Shown here one piece after another: positions 51,301-64,000 of a stretch of 64,000 bases of DNA (the first letter of the stretch is position 1; the number at the start of each line of letters is the position of its first letter). Under the pieces are notes generated by a model, which was given only the letters and a program-made list of their open reading frames with translations, made no database searches and was not told where the DNA came from. The DNA lies in contig BQMF02000045.1 of the NCBI GenBank assembly GCA_027922465.2, positions 1,351,380 through 1,415,379 on the forward strand, given 5' to 3'. The translations under genes and the position numbers were made by a program. Source of the DNA: Turritopsis dohrnii (lineage: Eukaryota > Cnidaria > Hydrozoa > Anthoathecata > Oceaniidae).

Positions 51301-54300
51301 GGCTTGTTTGTAATAAGGTGAAGTTGTGGTTTCATGGTTCTCGACACATCGCAGAAACAAATACCATGATATACCAAGATAATACCAGCACACCAGTATT
51401 ATCTAACAAAAAGAACTAATGGTATGTAGTCATTAAATACTTTTCTATACTCAAATCCTTAAAATTAGTGAATTTTGTTGCCTTTGGGAAAACAGAACGT
51501 TTGTTTAACTCTCCAATTACAGACTCTTTCAATATGTTACAGCATGAAAGACCTCGAAGTACGAGTAGCTCAATTGAATCATCATTGCATGTTGATAAAT
51601 GTAGCCAAATGTATTGATGTGGTATTAAAAATAAAAGTCGAAAGACATTTTTCATTAAAACAAAGCAGAAGCTTTTCGATTAAAAAATCATCGTCAGTGC
51701 ATATACGTACAAATAGTAAAAGATTTTATACAAGTAAAACGTTTTTAAAAAGAAATTTTGAGAAAACGCGGTAATCATCAAGAGAGCAACGAGGTATTGA
51801 TAATATTCACGATTTCTTTTGTTCACAAAGTTCTATGTAATGCCGTTTCTAAAGAGTTGTAAAGTTTTCGCTTCCAGCTTGTTGTTTAAAGTAGATTTAT
51901 TAATAGCAATTTGAAAAGCCTCTAAGGTTTTTCGGTCATAGTTATTTTGAGGAGCAGTCATTAGTACAGTCCATTTGAATTCATGTGTGTCATTGAGCTG
52001 TAGATGTTTTGATGGTTTGGAATTTCCGCCGCGGGAATTGTGTTCACTCCATCGTACCTCAACGTTCCTTTTTGTTTCACCAATGTAGGTTTCTCCGCAG
52101 GAACATATACCCTATACATATACATCATTGATTCCAAAGTACTTTCGCTTTCAGAAAAGTTCAAATTAAAAACAAAAAACAAACAAGAATTTTATCTTTG
52201 GACATTATCATATGACTTGGATAAGCAAGACCCAGGACTTTTTGTTACCTACTGTGAAACTGGCATTTCAAGTGTAAATAATGGAAATTACAGATTTCCA
52301 GGGCATCAGCTAGGCCTCACAGGCCTCAGATTGTTTTAACAAGAAATGTAAATACATAATCCTTATATAGCGTTCATGATAAATAAATAAATACAGATCA
52401 AGAACAAAATACCTTGGAGACGTTCTAACATGAATTGTAAAGAAGCCTAGGAAAATGGCCAGAATGGATAGCAGAACACAGGCTAGAAAGATGGAGGCAC
52501 ACTTGTTCACGTATTTGACGCCAATGCAAACGAGTCCGCCAAGCAAACATACTAAGATGGTTCCATACACACGCATGTTGTTTAACATGGCGGTAGAAAT
52601 GGTACCATCGGTTGATTTCGTGTCACCAAACAGGGACATTCGCGGTTCGATGTACGACTAAAACGAGTGAACAGGTTAAAGCAATCAAGAACCACGTTGA
52701 GAATCGTCAAGGAAATTTTTGTTCAGTAGGTATTGATATAAAATTTAAACACTCACTACTTTTAATAGAAAGAGATTTTTTTATAAACTGACAATGATGA
52801 CCTTCAATCTTTTTTGAATGAAAACATGAAAAACAAAACATCCAGATCTTTCTATTTTCCTTGCTTATCACATCTATATTATACATAATACTCAATCAGG
52901 GTCTAATCTAGAATGGAAAGGCAGTGTCCGGCAGAAGGGAAAAGGGCACATTATGAACATCCTAAGGGCACTTTTTTTTAGGAAAAGGGCAACTTGATCT
53001 TTATTTTGGTGGGTTAAACTTTCAGCTCACCATTCCGTGATTAAATTTTCCCTTAGCTTATGACACACAATTTGTGAAAAGGTCTGTAATAATTTTTTGC
53101 TAGTCACATTATACATACAAGCATAAAACCTTTAGAAAACTGATGTAAGTTTATAGAATCTTGAATTTATTTACCAAAAGGATTTCCACCGCACCCAAGA
53201 TGTACATAGATGAAGCAAAAGATGTTCCCAAATAGAATAAAACCCCAACAGCTCCACCAAATTCTGGTCCGAGACTTCTCGATATCATAAAATATGATCC
53301 ACCAGCTAACATAACAAAGGACAGTCATTGTTTCCTTTGTGCATAATCAACGAGAAACATCATTAGGTAACAAATAAAGATTTTAATCATGAATAGCATC
53401 TTGAGTAATGCCTAATTTGAGGCAATGCAATAAACAAGTACTTTTCTGTATTACACTGTAGAAGTAAATACTAAAAAAAATGTGATTTGTTTTTAGTGAA
53501 AAAAATTAATAGTTTAAATCAGAAACTTTCGAAGCAAAGTTTCGGTATTTAAAAAAAATCAACTGGGCGAATTTACTGAAAAATCTCTGCAACGGAGTGC
53601 ATTTCTGTAGTAATATACACACGACTTCAATGAAAATGCTCTTCTTTGCAGTGACTTATGTCGATTTTCCCGCTGAGAAAGTATTTCGGTATTTAATATA
53701 GAATGGCATCAGAATTTTCTGAAAAAGTTCTACTTTTCTTTTCTTTTGTGTCTTGATAACTTATGGTAAATATATTAAGAATACTTCCAGAGAATTGACA
53801 AAGAATAAATGGAAATAGCAAAATAGTTGACAGTGTACCTGGAACGACTCCATTTGTAGCTATTGCACTCATTGAGACAGCAGTCAACATGGTCTGAAAA
53901 TAAAATAAAAACTTGAGCAAATAAGATTTCGTCAACATGACACATGTTCTACAGTAATAAACAAAGCAACCAAGCAAGTATTGATATTGTTTTGTTTTAA
54001 GCCTAAACTTGAAGTCCGCCTGTAGTACCACTTCATTCTTGTTCATTCTTGTTACAAAGTTTGCATCATTTGAGAACAATAAACAGAAGAAAACTTCAAG
54101 GGACTTACGATGGTTGTTAGTTAGAAATTAACAAGCTCCTGGTTTATAAATAAACAGAAAGTTTCTTACACAACAACAGCAGATTAAAACAATAAGAAAC
54201 GACTGTCCAATACCAGCTGTACCAACAATCCACGACAAACGGATAAACAAAATCACTCCAAAAATGTTTTGTATACATGGCAAATACACTCCAACTAATG

Positions 54301-57300
54301 TACCCAACTTTGCAGTCTAAGATAAGAATGTAAATGCATAATCATCCCTATTTGTATCTAAATATGCATTTGTGTATATATTTCTTTTTGATATGAAACA
54401 ATTGGAGTCAGTGTATGTATCTTATATATAATAGCGAGTGTGTGTCACACTTTTATTTTGGAGATTGATAAATTTTGTTGAATTTTACAGTCAAAATCTT
54501 CTTAATCGTGGTCATATTTTTCGTTAGGTCATGCGTTTTTACGATTATTATAGTAGCAAGTGCTGTAGCGTCAGTTTTTTAATCTATCATGGGGAATCAT
54601 CGCATTGCATCCCCAATCGAATGCAAGGTTTTGAGGGAAATGACTGGAAAACCAATAGGGAAAACTGACGTTTTTTAGGGTCCACGATACGGGTGATGGG
54701 GTGACGCAACATTTGGGCCTAAATTATTTTTAGTACTGCGGCTATGACGTCATCAAAATCTTTGATCGGTGATATCTTTTCAACGGTTGGTCGTAGTGAA
54801 ACGATCCCATACACTTTTTTGATCAGTTTTTCGAGCTCTACAACATGGATACACTTTTAAATCGCTGTTCCTTGATTTAATGTTTCGTTACGGGGTTTGC
54901 ACACCTTGATTATATTTTTCGTCATCTTTTTTCAACACGGGATTTGCATATATCCTTTTCGAAGTTAAGTGGTAAAACATTTTTACCCAGGTTACTAGTT
55001 TGTTACATATTATAAAAACGCTGACAACACTACTCTTTACTCGTCTCTTGAAAGGACAAAGGACTTGTTTGATAAGATTGAAATGGCTGGTGAGTTGAAG
55101 GTCGATCTTAGGACAGTAGTTGAATGGGGTCAAAAATGGTCGGTTTCCTTCAATGCTTCGAAAACTAAGCTTCACTCTATTAATCACTTCAGGGACCCTG
55201 TAACTCCTTCTGTTCTTATGAATGGAAGTGAGCTTGAAGAGTCATCTCATGTTCGTCTTTTAGGTTTAATCTTCACAAAAAATTTCACATGGAATTCTTA
55301 CATCTAGTCCATTGCTAAATCTGCTGCTATGAAGGTTGGCTCACTTTTCCGGGTCCGCCACTTACTTCTGCTGAATCTATCATTTACATGTGTAAGGCCA
55401 CTATTCGCCCTTGTCTTGAGTATTGCTGCCACCTTTGGGCTGGAGCCTTTGCTCGTTGTCTTTATCTTCTCAATCGTATTCAGAAGCGCTTAGTTAACTT
55501 AGTTGGCCCTGATCTTTGTGCTAATCAACATCCCCTCTCACATTGGAGAAACATTGCTTCTCTATCTCTTTTCTATAAATACTTTCATGGGCATTGTTCG
55601 GATGACTTGCATCACCTGACCCCTTCTCCTAAGACTTTCTCTCGGAACACTCGTCTCTGTTCAAATTCTCATCCTTTCACTGTTCAGGTCCCAACATGCC
55701 ATAAGAACTTTTATTCATCTAGCTTTTACTCTGGGACTGCTCGCCTCTGGAATTCTCTCTCTCATAGAACTATGATCATAGAAAATACTTCAGAAAATGA
55801 AACAATCTTTCATTATTATACAAAGGAACACACATGTGAAGAAAATAAGACTGAATAAAATGAAGGTCTACGTTTGTGATTTTCACATGTATATATCATG
55901 TATTTTATGCACTGTTGCTAGTATACAAGATAGATCATTATAAGGCTTTCTTGTATACAATGTTTTGATCTGCTGCGTTAAGTAGTGTGCAACCAGAGTG
56001 ACTGTTTTTTTATAATTTTTATGGTCAAGTTCTTCATAGTTTCGCATAACACGCAAAGACAAGAAACATTTTTTCATTGCTAGTTTAGTAGCGATTGCCA
56101 TTTTTTCATCAAAGGAAAAAGCATTGCATTGTATCCTCAATTCAATCAATCAATTTCAATTTATTTGCCAAAGATTACATGACTGACAAAATTACAAAAG
56201 AATAAAAGGCCAGGAAACTACCCCATATATATATTCAAATGTGGTGTTATAAGGGATAACTGACATTCTTTGGGTGAATGTGATGCGGATGATGACATAA
56301 CACAGGATAAAAATGACTGCAAGTAACTATTTAATGAGTAGGTAGATTAAAATCTTAGACAAATTCATAAAGAATTGGCTACAATTAACAAATTTTATAA
56401 CAAAATATAAAAGAGATAGTATTATGAATAGTATAATCAAATTACGTAGGATAACTTACAACATTATGCAGAATAATAAGTACTGCTAGACAGCTATTAC
56501 ATTTTGAGAATGCACGGTGAAAAAGAAAATAAATTAAAAAACAACAAATTTCGCAATTGCTTACTTCTGTTTTATGTTCATCATCAGTTTCTGGCTCTGT
56601 GGACGGTATTGTAGCAGTGTAATTACTAACAGTTCGAACGAAATTTACAAATTTTCCAGGTTGTTGATGTAAATCATCCTAGGAAATATATAATAAATGT
56701 TTTTAAAATGTCAATGCTGACCCAGAACGTAGCAACTATGATTACTATAAACAACATACCGCATATAGAGCCAAACCACCAGATATGCTAAGATTGGGTG
56801 ATTCAAAGATTGGTGAGGACAAATCTAAAACAAAAAAGCTTCAGAAATTATGGTAAGTGGAATAATTCAGGGCATAAAAGATGTTTCTAGTGTCCTTTAT
56901 TAGACTTATCCCTAGGATCCGCATGACATAACCTAATGTTTTTGCTTTCAATCTACGTATCAACCTTCTTTACATAAATTAAAAAGGTCTTCCTACTATT
57001 ACAAAATTAAATTGAAAAAAAGACATCCATACGCACTGAAATTATCATTAATTAAAAGGATTATACCTATAATTGTTTTGGAAACGATGAACACTTTTAA
57101 AGCACTCACACTGGTAATCCTGGTGAATAACTGTGAAAATAATTCAGGTGTACAGTGCAAGGTGTTCTCACTGACGGGAATATCTTTATTCCTTGGGATT
57201 ATAAACAGGATTAATTGTAAACATCTATGAGAGAGCTAGAAGAAGCAGCGAAGAAGTGCACACTTAATCCAACCTATAAGTTCAAAACGGGTATAAACAT

Positions 57301-57439
57301 GGGACATATTATATATACCTTCTGACTGTAAAACCAATGACACATCTTTGAGATTAACATTTTCATTTACTGATTGTTGACATTCATCTTGAAGTGCAGC
57401 AGTACGTGTAATTTTGAATCTGCTACTTTCAGATTGCAT
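39311..57439 (-). CDS. K-Cl cotransporter (SLC12 family, KCC branch), 25 exons
   Basis: KCCs export K+ with Cl- and set cell volume and internal chloride. Coding exons (high to low): 57319-57439, 56760-56824, 56565-56678, 54170-54316, 53839-53893, 53175-53305, 52413-52657, 50657-50832, 49712-49843, 49347-49445, 49153-49210, 48765-48884, 47857-48030, 47472-47570, 46957-47076, 46135-46337, 45107-45186, 44855-44943, 44484-44581, 43893-44102, 43387-43478, 42703-42810, 41215-41357, 40595-40728, 39311-39402. All phases agree: 1034 residues, slightly shorter than vertebrate KCCs. Hallmarks are [96 protein letters not shown], the soluble-domain [12 protein letters not shown], and the terminal [16 protein letters not shown] at residues 7-10 fits a SPAK/OSR1 docking site; T889 and T970 match the two WNK-controlled threonines. 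Two of the four conserved cysteines in the long extracellular loop are absent. KCC rather than NKCC is certain; paralogue number cannot be assigned. Confidence 0.95.
39613..39729 (+). mobile_element. MITE family A copy in last KCC intron
   Basis: Starts CCCAGTAAATTCGTCAAAAG, contains AGCATTTTCATTGAAATAAT and TATAGAAATGTACTCCTCCA, and ends CAAAATTACCCACTAGG. Confidence 0.85.
40170..40277 (+). mobile_element. MITE family A copy in last KCC intron
   Basis: Starts CAGTGGGAAAAGG, with GATGAAGAGCATTTTTATTG and GAATGTACTCCTTCGCAGTG. The right end is diverged, and it carries a small insertion in the centre. It has the same orientation as the copy at 39613. Confidence 0.8.
42053..42072. repeat. Perfect 20-bp palindrome
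   Basis: GGTTATTATGCATAATAACC is fully self-complementary. The surrounding DNA carries further TATGCATA-type words and a CAGGGTTAGGGTT run. It lies in a KCC intron. Confidence 0.9.
42117..42184 (-). mobile_element. MITE family A half copy in KCC intron
   Basis: Only the right half of a reverse copy is recognisable: ATTATTTCAATGAAATGCTC, TTCGACGCAG and GACAATTTTGCTCACTG. Confidence 0.7.
43047..43289. mobile_element. ~240-bp inverted-repeat element (ATACCTTATCGGGG)
   Basis: Left end ATACCTTATCGGGGAAAAA is mirrored by TTTTTTTCCCTGATAAGGTAT-type sequence at the right. A second inward copy of the arm (CCCCGATAAGATAT, about 43125-43140) and repeated GTGACTAAAATTTTCC words make the structure compound. 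It abuts the MITE at 43290 in a KCC intron. Confidence 0.75.
43290..43390 (-). mobile_element. MITE family A copy abutting a KCC exon
   Basis: Reverse copy with CTGTGGAGGAGCACATTTCC and AAAACGCTCTTCGACGCAGT. Its last bases (ACGACTCACTAG) run into the exon edge at 43387. On the KCC strand the element therefore begins CTAGTGAGTCG, where CTA is the last codon of the exon and GTGAGT is the splice donor. Confidence 0.75.
43695..43816 (-). mobile_element. MITE family A copy in KCC intron
   Basis: Starts CCCAGTAGGCAAATTTG, contains CACTGCGAAGGAGCGCATTT and AATAAAAATGCTGTTCGCCA, ends GACGATAATGCCCTCTGG. With the copy at 43290 it brackets the 92-base KCC exon at 43387-43478. Confidence 0.85.
45698..46020. 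repeat. Direct repeat of ~120-140 bp in KCC intron
   Basis: Both copies (about 45698-45814 and 45878-46020) share ACACCTAATATTATATCCCT followed by GTGTC(A/C)AGGGCGTC, then GAGGTTTC, TCTAGGTAGGTA(G/A)AGATT, and CTTGTGGCTTCACAAATGA. The second copy carries a small insertion. This looks like a local segmental duplication rather than a mobile element. Confidence 0.8.
46388..46510. mobile_element. 123-bp inverted-repeat element (TACAGTCGACTCTCGA)
   Basis: TACAGTCGACTCTCGA on the left is mirrored by TCGAGGGTCGACTGTA on the right. Between them ACTCGATTTCTCGAACTC-type words are repeated about four times. The TA borders and CAG...CTG ends resemble pogo-type elements. It lies in a KCC intron. Confidence 0.85.
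46707..46831 (-). mobile_element. MITE family A copy in KCC intron, matched termini
   Basis: Ends ATCCCAGTGCGCAAATTT and GACGATTTTGCCAACTGG followed by GAT form good inverted repeats. Internal blocks are CTGCGAAGGAGTGCTTTTTC and AATAAAAATGTTCTTCATCG. Confidence 0.85.
48180..48250 (+). mobile_element. MITE family A partial copy in KCC intron
   Basis: Core only: AGTCACTGTGATGAAGAGCA, TTTTTATTGAAATAGTATGT and CCATAGAAATGCACTCC. First of three copies in one 734-base intron. Confidence 0.75.
48352..48440 (+). mobile_element. MITE family A partial copy in KCC intron
   Basis: GAGTCACGACGATGAAGAGC, ATTAAAATAGTGTCTATTTC and AAATGCACTCCCTTGC are recognisable; the right end is decayed. Second of three in this intron. 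Confidence 0.75.
48564..48666 (-). mobile_element. MITE family A copy in KCC intron
   Basis: Reverse copy: CCCAGCAGGCACCTGCGAAG, AGTGCATTCCTTTAGAAAC, AATGAAAATGCTCTTCATCA and TTGACGATTGTTTTCCAG. Third of three in this intron and the only one inverted relative to the others. Confidence 0.8.
48936..49095 (-). mobile_element. MITE family B copy, reverse
   Basis: Begins TTGAAAGATTATGAACTG, then AGAGCTGAGGGTCGCA and CTATGCTGATGTC, the inverse of the right half of the family B copies at 21302 and 26432. The far end is diverged. It lies in a KCC intron. Confidence 0.65.
53561..53676 (-). mobile_element. MITE family A copy in KCC intron
   Basis: AACTGGGCGAATTTACTG, CAACGGAGTGCATTTCTGTA, AATGAAAATGCTCTTCTTTG and the end TCGATTTTCCCGCTGAG. 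Confidence 0.8.
54998..55860 (+). pseudogene. Broken non-LTR retrotransposon reverse transcriptase fragment
   Basis: Translated in pieces, the plus strand gives the catalytic-region neighbourhood [12 protein letters not shown] (the usual YADDTTLYSS with changed residues), then [54 protein letters not shown] and [13 protein letters not shown], in the order found at the C-terminal side of LINE reverse transcriptases. An in-frame stop follows NSYI at about 55304, and a frame change lies between about 55340 and 55390. The upstream palm, fingers and endonuclease are missing, so it is dead. It sits antisense in the 2.2-kb KCC intron between exons 3 and 4. The clade cannot be fixed by eye. Confidence 0.85.
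56140..56225. repeat. AATCAATCAATTTCAATTTA repeat scrap
   Basis: A short CAATCAAT-rich stretch followed by TTTATTTGCCAAAGATTACA. This resembles the tail or UTR of the retroelement fragment about 280 bp away. The link is inference. Confidence 0.3.
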
Positions 57440-58935
57440 GATTTCACAAAACTGTTTTCAAAATTTTCGCGCGTTTGTTATGTTTTTTAATAATATCTCA
57501 AAACCCTATTTATTTTGATAGCCTGCTCTCCCCCTGCTTCACAAGATGGACCACAGCGTCGTTATTATACGAGGAACTCGTCTTCAGTAAGGGGGACAAA
57601 GTTTAGATTATCTCTTCTTTTACTTTCTACGTGATGGCTTATGTTTTCTCCTTCTCTCATTTTTTATCAAAAGAATATATGCTTTAATATAATGCTATTT
57701 AATCATTACTTTTGAGAAAAATGAATAATTTATGAATTTCGTATTGTGTGTATACAAAGATCATTGTTTTTCCTTTTCTTGTTCTTCGAAAATTTTCACT
57801 CCCTCGGCGTTTGGCCAACAAGAATTATAAGTGCGCCAAAATTTGCAATGGGGGATATGATGGGCCACCATACTGTTATCGTTAATTACATGTTCACGTT
57901 CATATCAAAATGGTTTTCTTGAAACAGCATTTTTCATCATCATTGGGGAGACATCCGGTTAATGCTACCATATTGAAACTCGTATGGAGATAAACATCAT
58001 GTCCAAAACAAAGCAAAAACCAAAAAATTGCATTTTAATTATCTTCATTCATCTGGGGTTTTTTTTGCTAAAATTAAAAATGATCTAGAAGAGCTGTAAG
58101 ATAAGAGCATAAAAAGCCTGATTTAGGTATCGCCTTTGAGAAATTATTGGTCGTAAAACAGGCTTTTGGAAACAGCGATTATCACTATCTTGTACGATTT
58201 GATTCTTTCATAACGAAAAAAAGTGTCAATTTCTTTGCTAATTTACGAAACGATTAATTTTGACGAATGTACGCAAAAAAAACTAGGTTTTTTTTATAGA
58301 AAATGACAAAGGTCTGTGGGGTTATTAACAGAGACATCATTCGCTACATATGTCCAATTTTTCTTGGTGGCGTAAGAAAGAACTCAGTAACACTGAAGAT
58401 CGAAAAGTCACAACGATGAAGAGTAATTTATTGAATTAGTATGTATATTTCTATAGAAATGCACTCCGCAGTGATTTATCAACAAATTTGCCCACTGGCT
58501 GACAAAAAAATTTCTCACGTTCTTTAAATGGATATGGTACTTTGTTCAAACTGATTTTGAGTTTCAAAAGTTCATCTTAATATTCCGGACATAATACCAC
58601 ATGCAAACCTCGCAAACTTCGTTTGGGCAATCGAGCTGAAAAACAAGATTTGCCTCGCTCTTCCAAACATTATTGTAAAAATTTTCACCGAAACTTTTGG
58701 CGACACGATGAATTATACGTTTGTTAAAAGGTCTCTATCTTTGAAAATTCAATGCTATTTTCGTATCTTTATCTACATGAATCTTGGACACCGAAAAATA
58801 AAAAGGAAAAAAATCACTTCTAGTAGTATCATAAAATAAATAAGTAAATACGCAGAATAACAATGACGTAATAATATATATCGGAAATAAAGAGCTCTTC
58901 CTCATAATAATCTTTCAATAAAAAAACTAATCTCG
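57440..58935. other. Intergenic region, LysRS 3' end to KCC start
   Basis: About 1.5 kb between two genes on the same strand; it must hold the KCC promoter and the LysRS 3' UTR. I see no obvious TATA or initiator arrangement, and one family A MITE at 58401-58499. Confidence 0.5.
58401..58499 (+). mobile_element. MITE family A copy upstream of KCC
   Basis: AAAAGTCACAACGATGAAGA, ATTTCTATAGAAATGCACTC and the end CAACAAATTTGCCCACTGG. About 960 bases upstream of the KCC start codon. Confidence 0.8.
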
Positions 58936-63729
<4,794 letters not shown>

Positions 63730-63784
63730 CTAGAAAACGATAACAGACAGGTGTTGAACTTCCTCATGCACCCACATTCAGATT

Positions 63785-63965
63785 TACTAAGTGACTTATG
63801 ACCCCAAAGGGCACATGTGACAACGAGGATCGATGAAGGTACATTCAAGTGTATTCCATAAAACCCTGACACTGTTGTTCTGTTCCTCCATTTGTTACAA
63901 AACCATAACACAGAGAGGTCTGGTTTGTCTTTGAAGGAGGCATATCCATCAATCACTAAACTTTT
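63785..63965. repeat. Repeat copy 2 upstream of the LysRS exons
   Basis: Partner of the repeat at 60855-61045, in the same orientation and about 2.9 kb away, in the LysRS intron that runs off the window end. The strongest match is CTCCATTTGTTACAAAACCA through TTTGAAGGAGG. Confidence 0.7.
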
Positions 63966-64000
63966 TATTGCCATTTTAAAAAAAAGTTTTTTTTATGACT

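Noticed and set aside
55883..56149. 88-residue minus-strand frame beside the LINE fragment
   Set aside because: It has no recognisable domain and lies between the retroelement and a repeat scrap; KCC exons 3 and 4 join in phase without it.

Overview
This is animal nuclear DNA: AT-rich, intron-bearing and heavily seeded with small inverted-repeat elements. A gene coding for a signal peptide, an uninterrupted Gly-X-Y collagen stretch and a SUEL-type lectin domain (nematogalectin architecture, a nematocyst structural protein) points to a cnidarian. I cannot name the genus. No rRNA, tRNA, operon or prokaryotic signal was seen.

Layout. 1-5.9 kb: no gene; repeats, including a ~490-bp element with GCCCC-rich arms and a locally duplicated segment. 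5.9-7.2 kb (minus): a disordered Ser/Arg-rich protein with three 22-residue repeats; its 5' exon was not found. 12.6-14.6 kb (minus): a complete three-exon nematogalectin gene. 14.6-32.1 kb: about 17.5 kb with no gene I can support, carrying several MITE families. 32.1-36.9 kb (plus): a two-exon single-pass receptor of the contactin-associated protein/neurexin IV type. 39.3-57.4 kb (minus): a complete K-Cl cotransporter (SLC12 family, KCC branch). I assembled 25 exons whose junction phases all agree, giving 1034 residues. 58.9-64 kb (minus): the 3' part of lysyl-tRNA synthetase; its N-terminal exons lie beyond the window.

The genes do not form a pathway. One supplies the stinging-cell capsule or tubule, one a cell-adhesion or neuronal-type surface protein, one chloride and volume homeostasis, and one translation. 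KCC and LysRS lie head-to-tail on the same strand about 1.5 kb apart.

Most of the remaining structure is mobile DNA. A ~120-bp MITE family has at least 19 copies here, ten of them in KCC introns. There are also families ending in AATTCGAA-type arms (pogo/Tigger-like), a TTAAAGATAATGAACT family, two further single inverted-repeat elements, and a broken non-LTR reverse transcriptase piece in a KCC intron. The points most worth a second look are a MITE end that appears to supply a KCC splice donor, conserved SPAK/WNK regulatory sites in KCC alongside loss of two loop cysteines, the 22-residue repeat protein, the compact Caspr-like receptor with a class I PDZ-type tail, and reading-frame breaks in LysRS.
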